Shown here piece after piece: positions 1 through 6,632 of a DNA stretch of 28,689 bases. The stretch lies in assembly GCA_002341165.1 (NCBI GenBank), contig DDNL01000041.1, positions 58,970 to 87,658 on the forward strand. The letters are read 5' to 3'. Under the pieces are notes generated by a model. That model was not told the origin of the DNA. It did not search any database and saw only the letters and a program-made list of their open reading frames with translations. The DNA is from Shewanellaceae bacterium UBA2521. Its GTDB lineage: Bacteria > Pseudomonadota > Gammaproteobacteria > Enterobacterales > Shewanellaceae. The translations under genes and the position numbers were made by a program. Position 1 is the first letter of the stretch, and each line of letters opens with the position of its first letter.

Positions 1-923
1 CAGCTGCTCCAGCTGCTCCAGCTGAACCGCCAGCATCATCTTCACATACTGAAGATCTCAGCCCAAGTGTACGTCGTTTGGTTGCAGAGCATAGTTTAGA
101 TGTGACCAAAATTAAAGGTACAGGCGTAGGTGGACGTATTACCAAATCTGATGTGGAAGCCCATTTAGGTGGTGGTCAAACATCAAGCCAGAACATAGCG
201 TCACCTGCTGTTTCTCTGTCGGGACGAGGTGAAAAGCGTGTTCCCATGACACGTTTGAGAAAGCGTATTGCTCAACGTTTGCTGGAAGTGAAAAGTTCAA
301 CAGCAATGTTGACGACTTTCAACGAAGTGAACATGAAACCCGTCATGGATTTACGTAAATCTTATAAAGACATGTTTGAAAAGAATCATGATGTGCGTTT
401 GGGCTTTATGTCTTTCTATGTGAAAGCTGTTACGGAAGCTTTAAAGCGTTTTCCACAAATTAATGCCTCAATAGATGGCGATGACATTGTTTATCACAAT
501 TATTTTGATATTAGTGTTGCAATTTCAACACCTCGAGGTCTTGTTACGCCTGTTTTACGTAATTGTGATCAAATGAGCTTTGCACAAATAGAGCAAGGAA
601 TTCAAGAGTTTGCAGATAAAGGTCGTGAAGGTCGCTTAAGTTTGGATGAGCTAAAAGGCGGTAACTTTACGATTACAAATGGTGGTGTGTTTGGCTCTTT
701 GATGTCAACACCCATTATCAACCCACCGCAAAGTGCTATTTTAGGCATGCATGCAATCAAAGATAGACCGATGGCTGTAAATGGAGAAGTCGTCATATTA
801 CCTATGATGTATCTCGCTCTATCTTATGATCACCGCATAGTTGATGGTAAGGAGTCAGTCAGCTTTTTAGTTGCGATCAAAGAAATGCTTGAAGATCCAG
901 CAAGAATGCTATTAGCGATCTAA
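1..923 (+). CDS. sucB: Dihydrolipoyllysine succinyltransferase (E2 of 2-oxoglutarate dehydrogenase), 3' part
   Basis: E2 core of the 2-oxoglutarate dehydrogenase complex, which transfers the succinyl group from lipoyl-lysine to CoA in the TCA cycle. The gene is cut by the left edge. The frame is open from base 3 and encodes an Ala/Pro-rich linker, then the small E1/E3-binding domain (SPSVRRLVAEHSLD...GTGVGGRITKSDV), a second linker, and the catalytic acyltransferase domain. The active-site signature HRIVDGKE lies near the C-terminus, carrying the catalytic His and the DG pair. The lipoyl domain would lie upstream of the window. The TTG at 78 that opens an internal reading frame is not a start, because the linker and binding domain read through it. 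sucC follows after 76 bp that contain a strong stem-loop. Calling it SucB rather than AceF rests on the sucC and sucD genes that follow. Confidence 0.96.
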   Translation, partial: AAPAAPAEPPASSSHTEDLSPSVRRLVAEHSLDVTKIKGTGVGGRITKSDVEAHLGGGQTSSQNIASPAVSLSGRGEKRVPMTRLRKRIAQRLLEVKSSTAMLTTFNEVNMKPVMDLRKSYKDMFEKNHDVRLGFMSFYVKAVTEALKRFPQINASIDGDDIVYHNYFDISVAISTPRGLVTPVLRNCDQMSFAQIEQGIQEFADKGREGRLSLDELKGGNFTITNGGVFGSLMSTPIINPPQSAILGMHAIKDRPMAVNGEVVILPMMYLALSYDHRIVDGKESVSFLVAIKEMLEDPARMLLAI

Positions 924-940
924 ATTTGATGGGAGATGTC

Positions 941-964
941 GTTGGCTTGCTTCGGTGAGCCAAC
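941..964 (+). promoter_or_regulatory. Stem-loop with UUCG tetraloop between sucB and sucC
   Basis: GTTGGCT (941-947) pairs with AGCCAAC (958-964). The inner bases add two G-U pairs and close as C(UUCG)G at 950-955, so the stem is about 10 bp with an exceptionally stable tetraloop. No T-run follows (the next bases are GAAAAATATAAAA), so it is not a classical intrinsic terminator. It is more likely an mRNA-processing or stabilising hairpin between cistrons, or a partial attenuator. The structure is seen directly; the role is inferred. Confidence 0.6.
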
Positions 965-999
965 GAAAAATATAAAAAACAATAGGGATAGTTCAAAGT

Positions 1000-2169
1000 A
1001 TGAATCTTCATGAGTATCAAGCGAAGCGTCTATTCGCAAATTATAATTTACCCGTTTCAGAAGGCTATGCTTGTAAAAGTGTACAAGAAGCTATTGATGC
1101 AACGGATAAAATAGAGAGTAAAGAATGGGTCGCAAAGTGCCAAGTTCACGCAGGAGGTCGTGGCAAAGCAGGTGGCGTTAAGCTGATTAAAGAAAAAGAG
1201 GAACTGAAAGATTTTTGTCAACAATGGTTTGGCCAACGCTTAGTTACGGCGCAAACTGATGCAACAGGTCAGCCTGTAGGTAAGATTTTAGTTGAGGCTT
1301 CAACTGAAATAGAAAAAGAGCTTTATTTAGGAGCTGTGATCGATAGAAGCTCTGAAAGTCTTATTGTTATGGCTTCTACAGAAGGTGGTGTAGATATTGA
1401 AGCTGTTGCAGAAAAAACACCTGAACTGATTCATAAAGTAAAAATAGATCCCCTCGTTGGAGCGCAAGCTTATCAGGCCAGAGACTTAGCTTTTAAGCTG
1501 AACTTGCATGGCGAACAAATCAAACAATTTACCCATATTTTTATGCAGCTTACAAGCATGTTTGTTGACTATGATTTTGCTCTTGTTGAGGTCAATCCTC
1601 TGGTGATTACGAAGAGAGGTAAACTTCATTGCCTTGATGCCAAAGTCAATATTGACAGCAATGCTTTGTATCGTCATGCCAAACTACGTGAATGGTACGA
1701 TCCAAGTCAAGAAGATATACGTGAGGTGCAAGCATTACAGTGGGATTTGAATTATGTTGCTCTTGATGGCAACGTCGGCTGTATGGTTAATGGTGCAGGA
1801 TTAGCGATGGCAACCATGGATACAGTGAAATTGCACGGTGGCTCACCTGCTAACTTTCTTGATGTAGGCGGGAGTGCAACGGAACAACGCGTGATAGAAG
1901 CCTTTAAAATTATTTTATCAGATGAAAACGTAACAGCTATTTTAGTAAACATTTTTGGTGGTATTGTGCGTTGCGATATGATTGCAGATGGTATTTTAGG
2001 TGCTATGAAACAAGCCAGTGTATCGGTGCCTGTGGTTGTCAGGCTTGAGGGTAATCGCGCAGAAATAGGCCGTCATATTTTAGAGAAATCAAGTTTGGAT
2101 ATTCAAGCCGCACATAGTTTAACAGAAGCCGTAGAAAAAGTAATTGCTGAAGCAGAGGGACAATATTAA
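1000..2169 (+). CDS. sucC: Succinyl-CoA synthetase (ADP-forming) beta subunit
   Basis: Beta subunit of the cytoplasmic succinyl-CoA synthetase, which makes ATP (or GTP) from succinyl-CoA, CoA and ADP in the TCA cycle. It has 389 residues, the usual length. The N-terminal ATP-grasp half starts MNLHEYQAKRLF and carries the nucleotide-binding loop GGRGKAGGVK (about residues 52-61). The Mg-binding region VEVNPLV sits near residue 197. The C-terminal ligase domain holds VNGAGLAMATMD and NIFGGIVRCDMIA (about residue 318). A weak purine-rich site (aatagggat) precedes the ATG. The stop overlaps the sucD start by one base (TAATG), the usual tight coupling of this pair. Confidence 0.97.
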   Translation: MNLHEYQAKRLFANYNLPVSEGYACKSVQEAIDATDKIESKEWVAKCQVHAGGRGKAGGVKLIKEKEELKDFCQQWFGQRLVTAQTDATGQPVGKILVEASTEIEKELYLGAVIDRSSESLIVMASTEGGVDIEAVAEKTPELIHKVKIDPLVGAQAYQARDLAFKLNLHGEQIKQFTHIFMQLTSMFVDYDFALVEVNPLVITKRGKLHCLDAKVNIDSNALYRHAKLREWYDPSQEDIREVQALQWDLNYVALDGNVGCMVNGAGLAMATMDTVKLHGGSPANFLDVGGSATEQRVIEAFKIILSDENVTAILVNIFGGIVRCDMIADGILGAMKQASVSVPVVVRLEGNRAEIGRHILEKSSLDIQAAHSLTEAVEKVIAEAEGQY

Positions 2170-3044
2170 TGGCTATTTTATTAAATAAAGACACAAAAGT
2201 CATTTGCCAAGGCTTTACTGGAGGTCAAGGCACATTTCATTCGGAGCAGGCGCTTGAATATGGTACACAGCTTGTCGCGGGTGTGAGCCCTGGTAAAGGT
2301 GGTCAAACTCATTTAGGTTTACCTGTATTTGATACGGTTGCGCAGGCGGTTGAAGTTACGGGAGCAACGGCTACATCTATTTATGTTCCAGCGGCTTTTT
2401 GTAAAGATGCTATTTTAGAAGCTATCGGAGCTGGTATAACACTGATAGTGTGTATCACAGAAGGTATTCCGACTTTAGATATGCGACTTATCAAAGAAAA
2501 GTTAAAGTTGTCGAATGCATGTATGATAGGACCTAATTGTCCAGGCATTATTACTTCAGGTGAAAGTAAAATAGGTATTATGCCAGGGTCAATACACAAA
2601 AAAGGTAAAGTCGGTATTGTATCGCGTTCTGGTACGTTAACGTATGAAGCTGTGAAGCAAACAACAGATGCAGGCTTTGGTCAGTCAACTTGCATTGGTA
2701 TTGGCGGTGATCCTATTGTAGGCAGCACATTTGTTGATATTTTGAAAATGTTTGAAGATGATCCACAAACAGAAGCGATTGTGATGATAGGCGAGATAGG
2801 TGGCACCGCTGAAGAAGAAGCTGCTATGTATATTAGAGAACATGTTTCTAAACCTGTTGTCGCTTATATTGCTGGCATGACGGCACCGGCAGGTAAACGT
2901 ATGGGGCATGCAGGTGCTATCATTTCAGGTGGCAAAGGCACAGCTCAGGAAAAATTTGATGCACTTGAATTTGCGGGTGTAAAAACAGTTTCAAGCCTGA
3001 CTGACATTGGACAAGGATTAAAAGAAAAAGCAGGCTGGATTTAA
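2169..3044 (+). CDS. sucD: Succinyl-CoA synthetase alpha subunit
   Basis: Alpha subunit that binds CoA and carries the phosphorylated histidine of succinyl-CoA synthetase. It has 291 residues, the normal length. The N-terminal Rossmann CoA-binding domain includes CQGFTGGQGTFHSEQA and the following VSPGKGG. The middle part contains GPNCPGII and GIVSRSGTLTYEA. The phospho-His lies in MGHAGAIISGGKGTA (His247). Translation starts inside the sucC stop codon. An intrinsic terminator lies 28 bp downstream, so this is the last gene of the suc operon here. Confidence 0.97.
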   Translation: MAILLNKDTKVICQGFTGGQGTFHSEQALEYGTQLVAGVSPGKGGQTHLGLPVFDTVAQAVEVTGATATSIYVPAAFCKDAILEAIGAGITLIVCITEGIPTLDMRLIKEKLKLSNACMIGPNCPGIITSGESKIGIMPGSIHKKGKVGIVSRSGTLTYEAVKQTTDAGFGQSTCIGIGGDPIVGSTFVDILKMFEDDPQTEAIVMIGEIGGTAEEEAAMYIREHVSKPVVAYIAGMTAPAGKRMGHAGAIISGGKGTAQEKFDALEFAGVKTVSSLTDIGQGLKEKAGWI

Positions 3045-3071
3045 TTTTTTAGTCGAATGGATAGAAAAAAG

Positions 3072-3099
3072 AAAGAGCTTGCTTTATGCAAGCTCTTTT
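3072..3099. terminator. Bidirectional intrinsic terminator between sucD and yfcH
   Basis: AAAGAGCTTGC (3072-3082), loop TTTAT, GCAAGCTCTTT (3088-3098): a perfect 11-bp stem. It has a T-tail on the plus strand and an A-rich left flank (GAAAAAAGA) that gives a U-tail on the minus strand. It can end both sucBCD and the convergent folX-yfcH transcript. Confidence 0.85.
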
Positions 3100-3125
3100 G
3101 TGTTCTGCTATATGCTTAGATGTAT

Positions 3126-4019
3126 TTACTTTTCTAATAAATGCTTTAGAGCGTCTTCAAGTTTAGGGTGATTAAAGACAAAGTTTTCACTCAAAGCTTT
3201 TTGAGGTATGACCGATGCGCCTTTAAGCATCAGTTCGGAAAGTTCTCCTAGCATGATTTTAAGTAACCAAGCTGGAAGATGGAAAAATGCAGGTCTTTTT
3301 AAGATGTGTCCTAGAACCTGAGTGAAGTGAGCATTGGTTACAGGATGAGGTGCTGTAGCGTTATAACAGCCTTTTACTTGTTCATTGCTCAGCATCCATA
3401 AAATCAGGGCAACGATATCATCAATATGTATCCAACTTAATTTTTGCTGCCCATTGCCGAGGCGCCCACCAAGACCCAGTTTAAACACAGGTAATACTTT
3501 TTGTAACATACCACCTTGTACGCCTAAGACCACACCAATTCGAGGTATGCATACGCGAGTTTGTTTATGTTGACAGGCTAAAGCAAACGCTTCCCAAGGT
3601 TGACAAATATCTTGCCCAAAGCCACTTTGAGGCGATGTGTCTTCTGTTACATCAGCAGTATGCTCATCACCATAAAAGCCTATAGCAGATGCGCTGATTA
3701 AAACTCCAGGCGGAATATGACTTGCTCTGATTCTCTCTGAAAGCTCTTGCGTGAGTGCATGACGGCTTTCTTTGATTTTTTGCTTTTGCTTTTGTGTCCA
3801 GAATTTGCTGGCGATGTTTTCACCTGCAAGGTTGATCACGGCATCAAAGTCGCTCAAATCTTTAAAAGTCGTTAAATCCTCAATATATTCATGCTGCGCC
3901 CCAAATTTTTTGCGGGCTTTTGTAGTATGACGTGTGAGCAGAGTTAAATTATGTTGATCTAAATGAGGAATCAGCGCTGAGCCAATAAAACCGGTACCGC
4001 CTGTGATCAAGATTTGCAT
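3126..4019 (-). CDS. yfcH: TIGR01777-type SDR epimerase (YfcH family)
   Basis: NAD(P)-dependent extended short-chain dehydrogenase/epimerase-like protein of the TIGR01777 family; the substrate is unknown in most members. Starting at the ATG at 4019 gives 297 residues, beginning MQILITGGTGFIGSAL with the GxxGxxG dinucleotide loop. Family marks include INLAGENIA, ISASAIGFYG and WIHIDDIVALI. The frame is open upstream to 4073, but that would overlap folX. The ATG at 4019 has CAGG about 7 bases ahead and sits 4 bp past the folX stop, so I prefer it. folX-yfcH is the same pair and order as in E. coli, which hints at a shared pathway, but no function is shown by the sequence. Confidence 0.9.
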   Translation of the reverse strand: MQILITGGTGFIGSALIPHLDQHNLTLLTRHTTKARKKFGAQHEYIEDLTTFKDLSDFDAVINLAGENIASKFWTQKQKQKIKESRHALTQELSERIRASHIPPGVLISASAIGFYGDEHTADVTEDTSPQSGFGQDICQPWEAFALACQHKQTRVCIPRIGVVLGVQGGMLQKVLPVFKLGLGGRLGNGQQKLSWIHIDDIVALILWMLSNEQVKGCYNATAPHPVTNAHFTQVLGHILKRPAFFHLPAWLLKIMLGELSELMLKGASVIPQKALSENFVFNHPKLEDALKHLLEK

Positions 4020-4023
4020 ACTA

Positions 4024-4395
4024 TTACCTGAGAGGTTCGCCATAAGTGAGTTTAAGACTGACTGAATCAGCAAATCTTAAAGCATGAGGTTTATCTATTT
4101 CAACGCTTGCGCCACAAATATGTGGTGTATCACAGACTAAGTTTAAAACATCTTGGGTGAGTTTTTCAAGCAAAGCAAATTGGTTATTTTCTACGAAAGC
4201 AATCACTTTTTTAGTAATAGATCTATAGTTCACTGCATGTTCAATCGTATCGCATGAGGTGGCTTTTTGAGCATCATAACCTATATGAATATTCAGGGTA
4301 ATATCTTGTTTTTTTTCTAGTTCTTCAGTATTGATACCGATTAAAGTGCGAAGTCTTAAGTTTTTGATGTGAATAGTGGCAAGCGATTCTGTCAT
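4024..4395 (-). CDS. folX: Dihydroneopterin triphosphate 2'-epimerase
   Basis: A 123-residue member of the dihydroneopterin aldolase/epimerase (tunnel) fold. The sequence follows E. coli FolX much more closely than FolB: IRIKNLRLRTFIG-like IHIKNLRLRTLIGI at the N-terminus, LNYR-like VNYRSITKKVIAFVENN, then LLEKLTQDVL, and EIDKPHALRFADSVSL near the C-terminus. FolX epimerises 7,8-dihydroneopterin triphosphate to dihydromonapterin triphosphate, the route to tetrahydromonapterin, in the cytoplasm. It is the first gene of a two-gene unit with yfcH, 4 bp apart. The alternative call, FolB, is less likely from the motifs and the neighbour. Confidence 0.88.
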   Translation of the reverse strand: MTESLATIHIKNLRLRTLIGINTEELEKKQDITLNIHIGYDAQKATSCDTIEHAVNYRSITKKVIAFVENNQFALLEKLTQDVLNLVCDTPHICGASVEIDKPHALRFADSVSLKLTYGEPLR

Positions 4396-4620
4396 AGGTC
4401 GTCCTTATCAATAGATGTATATTTTACTTATTATGCACAGTAAACAAAGTGCTCGCAAGTTTCATCAATACAGCCTTTTTCCAACTATAGATAAGAGTCT
4501 GTACCTCTTGTACTGCGGATCTTCACAGAGTAAAACGAATGTGGGGCTTGCTATCAAGGCAAGGGCATATACTTTTATACCCCTTAAAAGGGTAAAGTTT
4601 GTGCGAAAATAGCCGATATA

Positions 4621-4633
4621 AACTCTAAGAGTT
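4621..4633. promoter_or_regulatory. 13-bp palindrome abutting the lipoprotein start codon
   Basis: AACTCT-A-AGAGTT is perfectly symmetric and ends one base before the ATG at 4634. It contains the only SD-like element (AAGAG). In RNA it could fold with a 3-base loop and hide the ribosome site; in DNA it could bind a dimeric repressor. The symmetry is seen; the role is a guess. Confidence 0.35.
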
Positions 4634-6232
4634 ATGTTACTTACTGAGAAAGCAGTGAATATATTTAAAATATTACTTCTCATATCTATACCTGTATCTA
4701 TGAGTTGTTCAGATAGCGGTACGCAAAGCACCGGTAGCACAGGGGGGGATTCTTTTATACCCGCTTATGATGTATTGATAGCTGATACAGAATCTTATCT
4801 CGAGTATGTAGGCTCACATGATTTGTTTTCATCCCTGTCATGCGATCCTACAACGAATAACACCTGTAGTCCTATGTTCACTGGTGTTGAGTTTTCTCGT
4901 ACTGCGCTTTATGATGATATTCTCTATGTCGGAGCAGGTAATTATAGTGAAACAATTCGCTATGAAGATAGTAATGGAGTACTCGTAGACAAATCAATTC
5001 AGGTGTCTAGTGTCTTTACTTATCGAGTGAATCCAAATAATTCAAATACTACTTTAAGCGCAATAGGCTCAATTCAGCATAGTGATATCTGTGATATTGC
5101 AGACGATGAAAATTTGTGTTTAAGCTATTTTGATTACGAATCTAAAACTAATCTCCATGGTAAATTAAGTTATCCAGCAGTCTTTGGAAATAGAGTTGCT
5201 ATTGGAAGTTCAATAGCTTATAACCCTGCTCTTTATCCCTCAGGTCACACAGACCTCAAAACAGGGGATGGTGCTGTTTATATCTTTGAAAAAGATCCAA
5301 ACGGTGCGGTATGGACGGTGACGCAAAGGTTATCTCCTGAAGTCAGCTGTGAAGGGTTAGCTGATGCAAAGAAACAAGCTTGCATAGAATCTTTCCGGAG
5401 TTCTAAATTTAGTCGTGCTTCAATTATAGAAAATATGGTTGCAGTGGGTGCGTATGAAGCATTTAACCCTGAGGTTTTAGATTCAAGTAATAATCCAGTA
5501 GAAACGGGTTTAATTGTCGTCTTTGAATTGGATGTTAATGGTTTATATAAATACCACAGTACATTAAATCCGATCGAGATTTGTGAACAATTCACCGATG
5601 AGACAGAAAAAACGGATTGTATTACGAACCTTAAAGATATTAGATTTGGTAACCCTGCTTTATCCGCAGATGGACGCATGATGAATGTAGGCGTTGCAGG
5701 AGCGATGAGTCCTATTTTAGAAGTAGAAACAGGTCTTAATTATGAGTTTAGGTATAACACTTCTTCTAGAAAATGGGAATACTTCCAAACGATTGATCCA
5801 GCCGCGAGCTGTTCTCCAAGAGGCTTGAATGATGCGGATTGTAAAAAAGAGCTAGAAGAATCAAAGTTTAGTTATACCGTCATGAATGAAACGCGTATGC
5901 TCGTAGGTGCAAGAGATGCCAAAATTAATGTAAATGGTACATATATATCATCGGGTCTTGTTTATGTGTATCAAAGGATCGAAGAAGGAGGATGGAAATT
6001 TGTTAAAATTTTATCTCCCGCATCTCGCTGTGAAAAGCTCCCGACTGTATCTGAACAAAATGACTGTATGAACGATTTAGCAGGTATAAAGTTTCAGGTG
6101 CCTTCCATTTCAAAAGATGACAATGTATTTATTGGCGCTCCAAATGATATCCATAAATATCAGAGTGGCAGTGGTACGACCAACAAGGTCACAACTGGAG
6201 TGATCTACCACTATAATACAAATACAAATTAA
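4634..6232 (+). CDS. Predicted lipoprotein with Cys-paired FG-GAP/beta-propeller-like repeats
   Basis: I do not recognise a named family. The 532-residue protein opens with a positively charged stretch, a hydrophobic core (IFKILLLISIPVSM) and Cys25, followed by a Ser/Gly/Thr linker, as in exported lipoproteins. The residue at -3 of the lipobox (Ser) is not ideal. The rest is about six repeats of 75-90 residues with the pattern G-x-V-Y-x-Y/F, W, I/L-x-P, a close Cys pair, K/RFS/G, then VGA/IGA. This resembles integrin-type FG-GAP propeller blades. The Cys pairs lie at 70/78, 153/162, 239/250, 317/329, 393/403 and 466/478. Every Cys other than Cys25 is in a pair, which implies one disulfide per blade and export to an oxidising compartment. 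It could be a surface adhesin or binding protein; that is inference. It has its own terminator and sits beside the giant RTX gene. Confidence 0.75.
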   Translation: MLLTEKAVNIFKILLLISIPVSMSCSDSGTQSTGSTGGDSFIPAYDVLIADTESYLEYVGSHDLFSSLSCDPTTNNTCSPMFTGVEFSRTALYDDILYVGAGNYSETIRYEDSNGVLVDKSIQVSSVFTYRVNPNNSNTTLSAIGSIQHSDICDIADDENLCLSYFDYESKTNLHGKLSYPAVFGNRVAIGSSIAYNPALYPSGHTDLKTGDGAVYIFEKDPNGAVWTVTQRLSPEVSCEGLADAKKQACIESFRSSKFSRASIIENMVAVGAYEAFNPEVLDSSNNPVETGLIVVFELDVNGLYKYHSTLNPIEICEQFTDETEKTDCITNLKDIRFGNPALSADGRMMNVGVAGAMSPILEVETGLNYEFRYNTSSRKWEYFQTIDPAASCSPRGLNDADCKKELEESKFSYTVMNETRMLVGARDAKINVNGTYISSGLVYVYQRIEEGGWKFVKILSPASRCEKLPTVSEQNDCMNDLAGIKFQVPSISKDDNVFIGAPNDIHKYQSGSGTTNKVTTGVIYHYNTNTN

Positions 6233-6260
6233 ATCGAAGCAGCATCTTAAAAAACAAAGA

Positions 6261-6290
6261 GCGAAGATTTTATCTTCGCCTTATTTTTTA
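6261..6290 (+). terminator. Intrinsic terminator of the lipoprotein gene
   Basis: GCGAAGAT (6261-6268) pairs with ATCTTCGC (6272-6279), followed by CTTATTTTTTA. It lies 28 bp after the stop codon. Confidence 0.85.
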
Positions 6291-6596
6291 CCAAAAAAAG
6301 TTCCTATATATTTGATTTTAAAAAAAGATAGATAAAGAATACCAAAGCCAGCACAAATGAGATTAAATATCATTTGTATTCAGTTAGCTTATTTGGTAAT
6401 ATTATTGCCGAATTAAAGCTTTTTGTTTTGTCAAAAAGTAAGGATAGCCTCTTCGTCCAGCAGATCTTTTTCGATCAAACGTGGACATACTATGAAATAT
6501 TCTATACGTGTATTTCATAGATTAGCAAAACAGCAATTTTTCATTTTCAACTCTTAATACTCAACCCATAGCATTAATCTCTTAAATTAATGTGCA
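6291..6596 (+). promoter_or_regulatory. Upstream region of the giant RTX gene
   Basis: A stretch of about 300 bp with no convincing gene, very AT-rich. A possible sigma70-type pair is TTGTAT (6374-6379), 17 bp, TAATAT (6397-6402), each only a partial match. The clear structure is the inverted repeat at 6490-6520, listed separately. A TSS at about 6409 would give a long leader of about 220 nt containing that repeat. Confidence 0.35.
6490..6520. promoter_or_regulatory. Perfect 10-bp inverted repeat upstream of the RTX gene
   Basis: CTATGAAATA (6490-6499), 11-bp spacer, TATTTCATAG (6511-6520). The half-sites are 21 bp apart centre to centre, about two helical turns, which suits a dimeric regulator on one face of the DNA. 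As RNA it would be a hairpin with an 11-base loop and no U-tail. It lies 113 bp before the likely start codon. Confidence 0.5.
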
Positions 6597-6632
6597 GTGT
6601 CAAGCTATGTAAATTTTTTATCAAAGAGAAGT

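Noticed and set aside
4020..4073. Longer start for yfcH (18 extra residues)
   Set aside because: It would overlap folX and lie before the conserved GGTGFIG start; the ATG at 4019 has a better ribosome site.
4024..4395. Call as folB (dihydroneopterin aldolase)
   Set aside because: Motifs and the yfcH neighbour match FolX much better.
5278..5679. Minus-strand frame of 133 residues inside the lipoprotein gene
   Set aside because: Antisense to a well-supported repeat protein, with no own signals or recognisable motif.
6597..6632. GTG start of the RTX gene
   Set aside because: No SD ahead of it; the ATG pair at 6633/6636 follows AAGAGAAG. Not fully settled.
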